DNA from: Acetispira formosa (nom. nud.) | GTDB taxonomy: Bacteria; Desulfobacterota; Desulfarculia; Adiutricales; Adiutricaceae | Direction of reading: 5' to 3' | DNA: 64,000 nt | Assembly: GCA_023525915.1 (NCBI GenBank) | Contig: CP026659.1 | Span: 1-64,000 of the forward strand | Shown: in pieces, positions 16,945-28,800 of the stretch | How positions within the stretch are numbered: the first letter of the stretch is position 1 | Layout: each line of letters opens with the position of its first letter | The notes under the pieces: model-generated | What the model saw: the letters and a program-made list of their open reading frames with translations, nothing else | What the model was told of the DNA's origin: nothing | The model's database searches: none | Position numbers and translations under genes: made by a program

Positions 16945-17969
16945 ACAAATATTATATGATTATATTACCCATAATTATAATTATGGCCGCTTGCAATGGA
17001 TTATCTTCTGAAAGTAAAGGAAATGACATGTTGATAAAAGAATGGCAAACTTTTGCGCTTGGGCGTATGCTGGTAGATCTGCCGGTGGGAGCTATAGTTG
17101 ATGAGAAAGAGGAAATGATTGAGGGAATTTTTATAACCTGGCGAAAAGATTTAACCCCGCAAACAGCTCTTGCGGAAGTGGCCCGGCGGGAACAGGAACA
17201 TAAGGATTTCCCTCCCCCCCCTAAACGCCCACCCAGCAAGTATATTGCCACCATAGATTTGGCCAATGGCGGTAAAGGTATTATGCGATGGGCTGATGAA
17301 TCGGAAACTACATATTCTGAATATGTAGCCAACCTGGATTGTTATTTTATTACCGATGGAAAGCCTAAAGTGATTTTCTATCCTTACAAAATGGGAAAAA
17401 ATAATCTTGAGTCAGCGAAACAAAGAATGATAGCGTTTGCTCCAACCGTTCACGGCCGTGAAGAAGATGAATTTCCCAATAAACCTGGATTTTGCTTTGA
17501 TGGCGGCTTTGTAGATGAACCTGACGAGTGGCGCACTGAAATTTCTACCTGGTATGTTCGTCTGCCCGCCTATCCCGGCATGAAAATTATCATTGATTTC
17601 ATGGCCGCCGGGCGGGAACTGGAATTGAAAAGTAGTGATCTCATAGACTTGGCCAAAGAGCAGACCGATACAGCCCGCACCATTCGCAGCCGCAAAGTTA
17701 AGCTGGGCGACGGCTTTAAAAACGCTAAAGAACTCTGCATGCGAAACATGGCCAATTATGGCGACAATAAAGAATATAGCTGTGTTCTGGCCGCCGACGG
17801 CGACCCAAAGCGCCTGGACCGCCCCAATATCTACATCCGTATGACCACCGGCGATTTTTTCACCCGTTATGGCGCGGATTGGCACGAAGTCTTCCATTCT
17901 GATAACGAATTCCTTGATTTATGGGACGCCCTTATCAAACGCGTCCGTCCCCGACCCGTTGAGGGCTAA
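16941..17969 (+). CDS. Lipoprotein immunity protein (Tli4-like), copy 1
   Basis: The 342-residue protein begins with a lipoprotein signal (ILPIIIIMAAC, lipobox Cys18), which would anchor it at the periplasmic side of a membrane, where a lipase effector would attack. It carries FALGRMLVDLPVGAIV, typical of Tli4-like immunity proteins, and ends FLDLWDALIKRVRPRPVEG. Its ATG overlaps the effector stop codon, giving tight co-expression of toxin and antidote. It closely resembles the next gene over its whole length. Confidence 0.8.
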   Translation: MNKYYMIILPIIIIMAACNGLSSESKGNDMLIKEWQTFALGRMLVDLPVGAIVDEKEEMIEGIFITWRKDLTPQTALAEVARREQEHKDFPPPPKRPPSKYIATIDLANGGKGIMRWADESETTYSEYVANLDCYFITDGKPKVIFYPYKMGKNNLESAKQRMIAFAPTVHGREEDEFPNKPGFCFDGGFVDEPDEWRTEISTWYVRLPAYPGMKIIIDFMAAGRELELKSSDLIDLAKEQTDTARTIRSRKVKLGDGFKNAKELCMRNMANYGDNKEYSCVLAADGDPKRLDRPNIYIRMTTGDFFTRYGADWHEVFHSDNEFLDLWDALIKRVRPRPVEG

Positions 17970-18002
17970 ACTCGACCGCCTTTGCAAATCAGGATATTTA
18001 CC

Positions 18003-19034
18003 ATGAAATTGTTCACCTGGATAATTATTATGCCGTTCATTTTTATTTTCAGCGGCTGCAATGGTTCATCTTCTGATAGTAAAGGAAATGACATGTTGAT
18101 AAAAGAATGGCAAACTTTTGCGCTTGGGCGTATGCTGGTAGATCTGCCTTTGGGAGCTATTGTTGATGAAAAAGAAGAAATGATTGAGGGAATTTTCATA
18201 ACCTGGCGAAAGGACTTAAACCCACAAACAGCTCTTGAGGAAGTGACTCACCGGGAAAAAGAGCATAAAAATTTCCCTCCCCTTCCAGAACGCCCTCCGT
18301 GTAAATATATTGCCACCATTGATTTGGTTAATGGCGGCAAAGGTATTATGCGATGGGCTGATCAAGGCTCGGACTCGTACAGCCAGTATGTAGCAAACCT
18401 GGACTGTTATTTTATTACCGATGGAAAACCCAAAGTGGTTTTCTATCCCTACAAAATGACAAAAAGCATGCTGGAGCCAGCGAAACAAAGAATGATAGCG
18501 TTTGCTCCAACCGTTCACGGCCGTGAAGAAGATGAATTTCCCAATAAACCTGGATTTTGCTTTGATGGCGGCTTTGTGGATGAACCTGACGAGTGGCGCA
18601 CTGAAATTTCTGCCTGGACAGTTCGCCTACCCGCCTATCCCGGCATGAAGATCATAATAGTCTTCCAGGCCGCCGGGCGGGAACTGGAATCGACAAGCAG
18701 TGATCATATGGACCTGGCTAAAAAGCAGACCGATACAGCCCGCACCATTCGCAGCCGCAAAGTTAAGCTGGGCGACGGCTTTAAAAACGCTAAAGAACTC
18801 TGCATGCGAAACATGGCCAATTATGGCGACAACAAAGAATATAGCTGTGTTCTGGCCGCCGACGGCGACCCCAAGCGCCTGGACCGCCCCAATATCTACA
18901 TCCGCATGACCACCGGCGATTTTTTCACCCGTTATGGCGCGGATTGGCACCAAGTCTTCCATTCTGATAACGAATTCCTTGATTTATGGGAGGCGCTTAT
19001 CAAACGCGTCCGTCCCCGCCCCGTTGAGGGATGA
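18003..19034 (+). CDS. Lipoprotein immunity protein (Tli4-like), copy 2
   Basis: This 343-residue paralogue of the preceding gene has its own lipoprotein signal (IIIMPFIFIFSGC). Its first residues differ from copy 1; the middle and C-terminus are nearly identical down to DNA level. The ATG at 18003 is preceded by AGGA; an in-frame upstream ATG at 17982 would add seven residues before the signal peptide and is unlikely. It is a tandem duplication that may raise immunity dose or guard against variant lipases of rival strains. The IS200-like element follows at once. Confidence 0.8.
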   Translation: MKLFTWIIIMPFIFIFSGCNGSSSDSKGNDMLIKEWQTFALGRMLVDLPLGAIVDEKEEMIEGIFITWRKDLNPQTALEEVTHREKEHKNFPPLPERPPCKYIATIDLVNGGKGIMRWADQGSDSYSQYVANLDCYFITDGKPKVVFYPYKMTKSMLEPAKQRMIAFAPTVHGREEDEFPNKPGFCFDGGFVDEPDEWRTEISAWTVRLPAYPGMKIIIVFQAAGRELESTSSDHMDLAKKQTDTARTIRSRKVKLGDGFKNAKELCMRNMANYGDNKEYSCVLAADGDPKRLDRPNIYIRMTTGDFFTRYGADWHQVFHSDNEFLDLWEALIKRVRPRPVEG

Positions 19035-19059
19035 CCCATGCGGGATAGATAATTCCACT

Positions 19060-19870
19060 ATATAAAAAAGCGGCAGAGCCGCCTCCCTTGAGGGAGGCGG
19101 CTCTATTGTTTCACGCTTTAGCTTGATTAAACCACCGGCTCTGCCGGTGGTAGGCGTTCTTAGCTTTAGCTTTAAGCAAAAGAAGCCCCCCAATGCTAAA
19201 ATGATGTAGGTTTGCCGACCACATCAAATAGCATAAGGAGGCTGTCCAGTGGACAAAAACAGCTTAGCACATACCCGATGGGAATGTAAGTATCACATAG
19301 TGTTTGCGCCAAAGTATCGTCGGCAAGTGATATACGGCAAGATCAAAGTAGATGTTGGAAAGATATTGCGAGATTTGTGTGAGAGGAAAGGGGTTGAAAT
19401 AATAGAGGCGGAATGTTGCCCAGATCACATCCACATGTTTGTGAGGATACCGCCGAAGTACAGCGTATCAGAGGTAATGGGGTATCTGAAAGGGAAAAGT
19501 TCATTGATGATATTCGACCGGCACGCCAACTTGAAGTACAAGTATGGCAATAGACACTTTTGGTGTCGTGGGTACTATGTGGATACAGTGGGCAAAAATG
19601 CGAAAAGGATAGTTGAGTATATAAGAAACCAACTGCAAGAGGACTTGACGGCAGATCAACTGACGATGAAGGAATACATCGACCCGTTTACGGGTGAGCC
19701 GGTAAACAAAGGCAAAAAGAAATAGCCCCTTTAGGGGCGTGCCTGTGAACTGTATGCGGTTGGCAAACCATTCAATGCGCCCTCTGGCGCTGCCAGTAAC
19801 ATGCCCTTGTAGGGCTTGAGCAGACCACCCGCTGAGCGGGTGGTCCTGATTTCACGCTTTATCACCGCCT
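19060..19870 (+). mobile_element. IS200/IS605-family element (IS200-like, tnpA only)
   Basis: The tnpA gene is framed by subterminal hairpins: a left one at 19131-19151 (ACCACCGGC and complement) and a right one at 19824-19844 (ACCACCCGC and complement). A short TTTCACGCTTTA match occurs beside each end (about 19110 and 19851). Y1 transposases recognise such hairpins. An extra hairpin at 19076-19104 (GCCGCCTCCC stem) precedes the left end. Exact tips are uncertain. It sits between the immunity genes and the adhesin gene without breaking either. Confidence 0.7.
19249..19725 (+). CDS. tnpA: IS200/IS605-family Y1 transposase TnpA
   Basis: The 158-residue protein shows the Transposase_17 pattern: N-terminal HTRWECKYHIVFAPKYRRQ, the HUH motif (CPDHIHMFV, about residues 61-69), YLKGKSS, FWCRGYYVDTVG with its Tyr residues, and a helix with catalytic Tyr (VEYIRNQ). 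It would cut and join single-stranded DNA at the flanking hairpins. The start is GTG, seven bases after AAGGAGG. All key motifs look intact, so the element may be active. No TnpB or omega-RNA partner is present. Confidence 0.95.
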   Translation: MDKNSLAHTRWECKYHIVFAPKYRRQVIYGKIKVDVGKILRDLCERKGVEIIEAECCPDHIHMFVRIPPKYSVSEVMGYLKGKSSLMIFDRHANLKYKYGNRHFWCRGYYVDTVGKNAKRIVEYIRNQLQEDLTADQLTMKEYIDPFTGEPVNKGKKK

Positions 19871-19887
19871 GTGTGTGCGTCCTTAAC

Positions 19888-22800
19888 TTAACTGAGGGCG
19901 GCCAGCAGCTTTTTGGCTTCCAGGAGCAGCGCGTCCACCGCGCATAGTTCAATCTTCTGGTTCAAATCAGCGTCGCGCCGCATTTCGTCCGCTTCTTCAG
20001 CTTGCAATCGCGAGACTTCCCACAGGTTGCGGAACGATTCAGCCGCCTCAGTCAGATAGAGGTCACGGCCGCGCAAATCGGAGATCATATCCTCCCTCGC
20101 TTCATCGCTCGTCTCGTCCGTCTCCGCAACCGGAACCGCCGCTTTGTCCTTGGCCTGGCCGTCCGGGGTCAGGTTGATGGTCAGGGCAATCAGGCGGCCC
20201 TCCTCGTCCCTGGCGCTTATCAGCACAGCCACAGGCTCCGTCAGTTGCGATGGGTCGACCACCGTCAGGGTCAGGCTGCCGGGGTTGAACAGCAGCCAGT
20301 CCGGCAGGTCGCTGCCATCGGCCAGGGCGGCCGCGAAGTAAGTCGGCTCCGAACCCAGGTGCCCGGCGAATTCACTCCGGTCCAGGCTCAATGACGGCAA
20401 TCCGCTGTCGCTGTAGGTCCACTGATAGCCGCCGGGGTCAGATTGGCCGAGATCAATCCGGGGCTGGCCCAGGTGCTCCAGCCCGGTCATCAGCCCGCTC
20501 TGGCCCACCGAAGCCTCAATGTGCTCAGTGGTGTGCCAGCAGACCGAACTGATGTGGATATCGGTGATGAGATTGATTTCCTGGTGATCGTCGCCCGCGC
20601 CGGTGCCGTGCCGGAGGTGGGGCGCGTCCAGCCCGGCCCGCTCAAACTGCGGGTTGGCGGGATTGTGTTTATCTTCCATCACCCAGGGCGGAATGCTGCT
20701 GGGGCTGTTCTGGGAGCTGTAGCTGTTGTCCTGCCAGGTCCAGCTGGGGTTTTCCGGCAGGATCGGCGGCGGCGTATCATTCTGGACATAGGCGATAATG
20801 GTTATGCCCAGGTGGACCGGCTCCCCGCTCACCCGGCTGGTGCCGCCCTTCTCATAAACTGAGGCGTAATCATAGGTCTCCCCGCCCACAAATTCAGTGG
20901 GGTTGCCGAGACTCTCGCCCGTGGAGCCGCCGGAGACGGTATCGCCGGTTTCCACCAAAAGGGCGGTGAGGCCGCCGGGCTGGCCGCTGAAACCCGTGAC
21001 CGGCTTGAACCTGAGCTCGGCGGAGGCCTCCAGATACAGCGCGCCCGATTCGCCGCTCACGCTGATATCCACCCAGCTCCCGCCGTTGTAATACTGCCAG
21101 ACGCCTTCCGTGGCCGGATCGGCTTCAGAGCCGGTGATCAGAATGCCTCTGAAGCCGTTGCCGGAGTTGCCCTCAACCTGATCACGGGCATCGCTGAAGA
21201 ACTGGCCGAAAAGGTCTTCCACAGTCTGGCCCGCCGGTTCCGCTCCGGGCTGGTTGACGAAATCGGGCAGCTCGACCGAATCGCCGCCGGTGAGTTCCGG
21301 CGCGTCGTTGACCGGCTTGATGGTGATGGAGCCTTTGAGGCTGTCGACCGTCTTTCCGGGCGCGGCGTCATTGGCCGCGCTGAAGTTGATTTCAACCAGG
21401 CCGTTATAATCGGCTTCCGGGGTGTAATCCAGCCCGCCGTCCAGAAGGGCCTCCAGATCGCTCAAGGAGCCGGTGATCTTCAGGGTGCCGGAACCGTCGC
21501 CGTCCACGGTCAGGTTCGGATGATCATCGCGCACGGTCAGCGAGCCTTGGCCCACACTGACGGTGACGGTGTAAGTGCCGCTGCCGCCCGGATCGCTGAA
21601 CGACCAGGAGGGCACGGGCGCGGTGGCGTCCTCATCGAAGACGGGGTTGACGAAGATGGTGATATTGACTTTTTCGGCGGTGTAGGGGCGATTGGCCTCC
21701 GGCACGTCGCCAAAGATTCCGGCGCTGTCGGTCAGGTCATAGCTTTGGCCGTTGACCAACTGCGGGAAGGGGGTGTTGCCGGAGGTGTTGCCGGAGGCGT
21801 CGCCGGTTTTGTCATCGCCGTCCTTGGGCTGATAGGGGGCGGCAATGGGCGTGTTCTCCACCAGGCGCACTTCGAGCTGGCCGGGCTGGCCCTCAAAACC
21901 CGCTTCAGGCACGAAACGGATTTCCGTATCTTTGGCCAGATACAGAGCGCTGGAATCGCTTACGCCCGTTATGGGCCGCCATTGGCCATTGCCGTCTTTA
22001 TACTGCCAGACGCCCTGGTCGGCCGTGCTGCTGTCGCCTACGACCAGTATGCCCTGGAATTTGCCGGTCTGATCACCGAATTCAGGGTGGGCATGCGAAT
22101 CGGCCGCATCCTTGGGATCGCCCATCAAGCCGTCCATCAGGTTTTCGATTTTTGTGCCGCTGATGTCGTCTGAATCGGAATCGCGGTCAACCGGGTCCAG
22201 ATAGGTGTTCTGGCCGTCCGGGGCGGTGGGGCGGTCGTTGACCGGGCGCACGTCAATGGCCAGTTCGCCATTGACGGTGTGAGTTATTCCGGCCGCGCCC
22301 GCCGTGTCTGTAACTTCGATGCTGATAGTATCGGGGCCGTTGTAATCGGCCTTGCCCTTATAGGTCAGATTGTCGGCAATGGCCTTGTTGATAAGGTCCG
22401 GCTCACCCGTGATGATGACCGTGGAATTATCCGCGCCATAGCTGAAGGTAACCTTGCCGGTGGGGTCGTCAGAGAAGGTGAAGGTTCCATTTTCCACTTT
22501 CAGGGTGACGGTGAGATTGTCTTTGCCGTCCTTATCGGTGTCGCTGAAGATCAGGTCGCCCGCCTTAAAGGTGTATTCCGCGTCTTCCCAGACGGTGAGC
22601 CCGTCGGCGGGCACGGTGATGACCGGCTCGTTGAGGTTGTAATCACCCACATAAACGCGCACGCTCATGTGCCCGTCGTCTTTGTCGGAAATCTGGGTGG
22701 CGCCGCCGGTCTTGGTGCTGCCGTCGGCGATGTTGTATGTTCCGGCGTCGGTAAAGACGCTCGAGCCGGTTTCCACCAGAAGGAAATCGAACTGCTGAAT

Positions 22801-25800
22801 GCCGTCAACACTGGCGTCCTGGCAGACGAAGCGCACCATCGCGTCTTTTGGCAGATAGAAAGCGTTGGATTCGCCCAAGGGGTCAGGGAAGGTCTGCCAA
22901 GCGCCGCCAGAGAGCTTATACTGCCAGTGGCCTTCGGCTTCCCGGATATAGCCTTCATCGCCGACGGCCAGAGGGCTGCCGGTGCCGGTTATCAGAATGC
23001 CCTGAAGCTGATCGGCCTCACTGCCGTCGCCATGGTTCGCATCGCGCGGATCGGTGAAATGGGAATCAGTCAGATTATCCTTTTTCACCAAATTTTCCAC
23101 CAGCCAGCCGTTGGCATCCTGGGAACCCTGCGGGAGGGAGCGGTCAACCAGAATTTCATCCACCGTATCGCTGAGGCCGTCGATGACCGGCGCGTCGTTG
23201 ACGGGCTTGACCGTGACGGTCAGTTCTTTGGCTTCCAGCGAATAGATGGTATCGCCGCCGACCTCCGGCATGTCGACGGCCGTCCCGGCGGAGGGAGGCG
23301 AAACGTCGGTCGACGTTTCCACTAAATGCACGTTCAGACCGGCCGTACCGCTGGGCGGCGTGCCGTAGTAATCGGCGGCGGGCACAAAGCGCAGGCTGTC
23401 TGTGCCGGACAGGTACATGGCCTGGCCATTGGCCAGGTTCACATCGGTCCAGTTAGCGCCGTTGTCGGTGCTGTATTGCCAATGGCCGTAATCTGTCCCG
23501 CTTTCCGGGCCGGTGATGAGGACGCCGTTGAAGCTGTTGGCGGTGGAGCCGCCTGTGACCGCGTCTTTGCCGTCGTTGAAATGGTCGTTGGACGGGAACA
23601 GGTCATTGATTGTTTTGCCGCTGTTGCCCGCGTCCGTGCCCGCGTCCTCATTCACTTCCAGGGGAGTGACGGGTTTGTTCGCCACCCATTCCGGCGCGTC
23701 GTTGACGGCCTGAATCTTGGTGCCGACGGCCACATGTTTTTCCGAGAACGCGGTGATGTTGCCGCGTTTGGCGTCGGTTACGTCGACTTTCCCGCCGGTG
23801 GTCAGGGCCGGGCTGCTGGTGGAATCGGCCAGATAGGCTTTGAGTTTTCCGGTTTCGCCGTTAAAATCGTCTTTGGGCACGAAACGGACTTCCGTGCCTT
23901 TGGCCAGGAACAGGCCGTTGGCTTCACTGACGCCCGTAATGGTCCGCCATTGGTTGTTGGCGTCCTTATATTGCCATTCACCCTGATCGGCTGTGGCCCC
24001 GTTATCATAGATGACCACACCCGCGAAGGTATACTGTCCGGGCACATCCGGCGCGTTGCCGCCATAGCGCATGTCCAGCTCGTCATAGGAGCCGCTGAAA
24101 ATCTGCTCAACGGTTTTGGTGGGGATCTGCGCTTTGGAGGCCTCATCGTGGCCGCTGTCTTCCAGCACAGGGTTATTGGTAAATGGATCTTTCAGCGACT
24201 GGTTGCCGCTTCCGTCATAATCATTGACCGCGTCCGTCCGGTCTTTGACCAGGGGGGCGTCGTTGACGGGCTTGACCGTAATGTCCACGGTGATTTCGGC
24301 CGGATCGTTGCGGGAAGCGTTGGTCGTTGAGCCGTCATGGCCCGCGTCTTCGATGGTGAAGGTGACCTGGGGACGGTCATTGCCGCTGGCGTAGAAGTTA
24401 TCGGCCGGAGTGTAGGTTATCTTGCCGCTCGCCTCGCCAATGGCGGAGAGGAGGGCGTTGAGCCCTTCCAGGGTGCCGGTGAAGACCACAGTGGTGGTGC
24501 CGTCGCCGGAAACATAGCTTACCCCGGAGGGCAGTTTGGTGGTATCGATATTCAGCTTGCCGGGGTCGGTTCCGGCATTCGCTCCCGCGCCGCAGTTGAC
24601 TTTAACGGTCAGGGTGAAATCGCTGTAGCCCTTGTTGCTTTCAATGATATCCTTGTCGGTGAAGGATATGCCGGTCAGGGTGGTGCTGGATTCCTCATTG
24701 GTCTCATAGGAGACGGGGGGAGTCCCCCATACCGGCGCGTCATAATCGGGCGCGATTTTTATCTTGATATCAACCGTGTTCTGGGTGTAGGGGCGGTATG
24801 CATCCTTCACATTGCCGAAAGTCCCGCCGGCGCTCAAATTGACCCCGGCGGCACAGATTGCGCCATTGGTAAGAAAGGCCGGATAAGCGATATTACCCAG
24901 AGAGGGGTCGTCATAGGGGGCCTTAACGCCCTCGGTTCCGGTGTTTTCCACCAGCCGCACGCTGAGCTTGCCCGGCTCGCCATAGAAATCTTTCACCGGG
25001 TTGAAACGTATATAAGCGTTTTTGGAAAGATAGACGGCGTTGGTGTCGCTGGGGTTGGTGATGTCCACCCATTTGGTGCCGTTGTGATACTGCCATACGC
25101 CTTCGGTGGACGGGTTGCTCAGGTCGCCGGTTATCAGGATGCCCTGGAACTTGCCGTTCTGCCCGCCCTGGTCATTGGGGTCGGTGAATTTTCCGGTGAG
25201 ATAAGCGTCAGTAAAGAGATCACTGACCTTCTGCCCGCCGGTTCCGCCCGTTCCTCCGGTGGCGTCGTTCGGGCCCATGACGGTGTCTTCAGCCACATCG
25301 TTCATCTCCACTTTATTTCCGGCGGTAACCTGCGGCTGATCGTTGACCGCCCGCACGTCCACATCTATCAGCCTCACAGTCACCAGGCTCACGCCGTCCT
25401 TAACATAGATGTATGAACCGGCGGCGGCGTTGTCGAGCGGCGGGGCGGCCTCACTGATGGAGGGCAGGTGGCCGGTGTGGCCTTTGTCGTCAATGGAGAT
25501 TATCAGGCGGACATCGCCGTTGGCGTTCGCGCCCGGATGGAATTTCATGGCGGCCAGCATGGCGTTGATTTCAGCGATGGTGGCTGTGCCGGTGAATTCC
25601 TGTCCGCTGGAGCCTTTATAGGTGAGGGTGCCGGAATCAACGGCTATGCGGTATTCGACCTCCAGGTTGAAAGAATCCGCGTCTGCCACAATCGCGCCGG
25701 TGCCGGAAGGGTCCAGGAGGTCTTTCAGGGTTATGCCGGTGGTGTCGTCGCAGCCATACAGATCTTCATAAACATGGGGGTTGTCCACCACGTTGATGAT

Positions 25801-28800
25801 CGGGGCCTGATTGGCTTCAATACTGACGTTGATCAAAAAGCGGGTATCATCAGTGGTGAGGCCATGAGCCACGCCCGGATCGGAGCCGTTGCCCTGATCA
25901 TCTATCTCCACCCGGATATCGGCCGTGACGTTCTTGCCCGGATTTTCCACCATGAATTTAAGATTGTTCAGGTCGGCCTGTATTTCCGCCCAGGTGCCGG
26001 TGAAGGTGATCTTGCCGCTGACGCTGGTATCCGCGTCGCTCAGGAAGCTGCCGGTCTTGGCCGCGAATTCACCCAGAGCTGTATTGGTGCCCAACTCGGT
26101 GGAGCTGATGGTGACGGTGATGTCTTTCTCTTTGATGGCGCCCCAACTGGACCATTCGGTGTTGCCGCTGAGGTCGGAGGGGTCTTTGCGGTCGTTGGGA
26201 TCATCAATCGTCAGGCGGCCGGAAAGATCGATCTCGTATTTTTCGTCGGCCACGTTACCGGCCACTATTTCCAGGGTCGGCAAAGCCTCGGTTTCTCCCT
26301 GCGGCACCTGCTGATGATCATTGGGTTTGACATTAAAATCCACCGTGGGCGCGTCGTTGGCCGCTTTCACGGTCAGGGTGAAAGTTTCACCGCTCCAAAG
26401 CTGTTTCGCTCCGGCCGCTCCTTCCGGGCCGGTATTGCCCTTGTCGTCATAAACGATGCTGATGGTGTCGGTTCCGTTGAAATGGAGGTCGCTCTTGTAA
26501 TAGACGCTCTTAATGGCATTGTTTATCCCGGCCAGGGTGCCGGTGATGATCAGATTGCCGCTGCTGTCGGTTACGGTCGACTGCACGCCCGTAATCTTGC
26601 CGCCGCTGAAAAAGACCTTGCCGTGAACCGCGCTGATGGTGACCGTGGCCATGCCCTCAAAAGAATCCACGTCTGTGAACTGAAGCCAATTGCCGCTGCC
26701 GTCCTTAAAAGTGAGGTGGGTGTTGTCATCCTCAATCGCGTCGGGCAGCCTCAGGTCGCCGGGAGCGATGTTGGCCGTGGGCGCGTTGTTTTGGGTACTG
26801 ACATATATGTTGAGAGTCTTATGAATGTCAAAGCCGTCAGTGCGGCTGTGGTTGCCTTCGCCGCCGTTGTTGCAGTCATAAAAATCAAAGGTGATGTCAA
26901 TGCGGCCGTTGAGGTCTTTGACCGTTCCATCACCGCTATCGGGCAGATAGGTGAGATGTTTCAGGGCTTCGTTGATATCTTCCAGCGAGCCGACAAGCTT
27001 CATTGTGCCGGTCTCGCTCACGTCAACTGACAGCCCTGTGGGCACATAGCCGTCTTTCCAGGAGAAAGAGCCATATTTGCTGCCCTCTGTCAAACCGCCG
27101 GAAGTGTCGAAAAGCTTGCCGATAACAGCGGTGATGTCCAGTTCGACCGTCTCATAGAGGTGAGTGACATCACCATCATATCCGGCGGGCCAATCGGGAT
27201 CTTTGATTTGAATGAATTTCAGCGGGTCATTGTCATCGGTGATGCTCGAATCGCAGATGTGAACGGCATTATCGTCGGTGGCGTACAGGGTGTTGTTTTT
27301 TTCCAGGCCCTGGCCGAACTCCGGCTGCTGATTGACCGGATTGACGTCGATTTTGAAAACGTGTTCCTCGGCCGTATCGCCGCCGCCGTCCTGGGCGTAG
27401 AGGCTGCTGTCGCTGACCTTGAAGGAGAAGGAATCCTTGTGGTAGCTCCAGGTGTATTTATCGCTGTTTTCGTTATTGGTGCTTTTGCCGCTCTTGTAGC
27501 TCAAAAGGCCGTCGTTAATGTCTTTCTGGGTGAAGGTGGAGCCGACGCCCAGAACCACGCCGTCGCGCATCAGGCTGCCGTATTCACAGGCTTTGGTGAT
27601 GGTGTAGGTCAATTCATCCGCGGTGTTGTCCGGGTCGCGCGTGTAGAGGGTGGGGCGGTTGGGGTTGACCAGCTCCCAGCCGGATTCCCAGGCTTTGGGG
27701 TCGGTGGAGTCAGTCGGGATTTTAACGTTTTCAGAGCCCCAGATTTTAATCACGCCGTTTTCATCAACCAGAGCGCCGCCCGCATCCAGAGAGCCCCGGT
27801 CTATGCCGGTGTTGTTATTGACTTCCGGCGCATCGTTGGTCATGGCTATGTTGACCGTCACCGTCCGGGTTTCGCCCGCGCGGGGGCCGTTGTATTCCGC
27901 GCTCGTATCCACGGCCCGAACATCGAACGAATCCGTAAAAAATTCGCCGCCCAGATGCCGGTATCTCAGAAAATCGCCGTCCGCTATCTGTTTTTGGGTG
28001 AATATATCCCCCACCGACACGGCTTTCCATATGCCATCGGTGTCTTTAAATTCAAGCACGCCGGTTTTGGGATCGGGCAGGCTCATTATTTCAAGCTCCA
28101 GATCGTCCGGCTTGAAATCCGCTCCACCGCGCCCGCTCCCGTCCGCGTTATATATCGGGTAGCCGTCCGCGTCCTTATCGCGCACGCTGTCGGGGGCGTC
28201 TTCGTCTGTCAGGGTCAGGTAGTCCTTAAGGTCAACCGCGCCGCCTTCGGCCGGAACATAAACATCCTCGACCTCCACTTCCGGCGCGTCATCGTGGGGC
28301 CGGATGTTGATTTTAATCGCTATGTCCTGGCCATTCACATCTTTGTAGACATAGTTATAGGTATCGGACACCACGAACTTCAGGGTATCCTGAAAATGCT
28401 CGCCGCCGTTGTGAACATATTTGACATTGTCGGCCAGAAGGTCGGCGTAGCTGAAAGCCTCGCCGACATACAGCGTGCGCCAGTCCCCGCCTTCCCTGAT
28501 CATCAGCCAGCCGGTGGACGGATTTTCCAACAGGCTGATGAGGATGTCTTCATCAGCGGTGTCGGTGTCGTTTATTTCAATTATGGGCGGTTGGCGGTTG
28601 AGATTGAAAGAATAGTAATAATCATCGTCCTTGCCCTGGGCCTGGGCCTGTTCCTTCAGAAGGTCGTCGGCTTCGATTATTATGGGGACGGCGTTGTTGT
28701 TTACCGTGACCTCGGGCGCGACCAGTTTATCAAATTCAGTGGTGCTATCGCCGCCGATCGGCTTTTTCAGGGCCACCTGAAGATCAAATTCAATCTCAGC

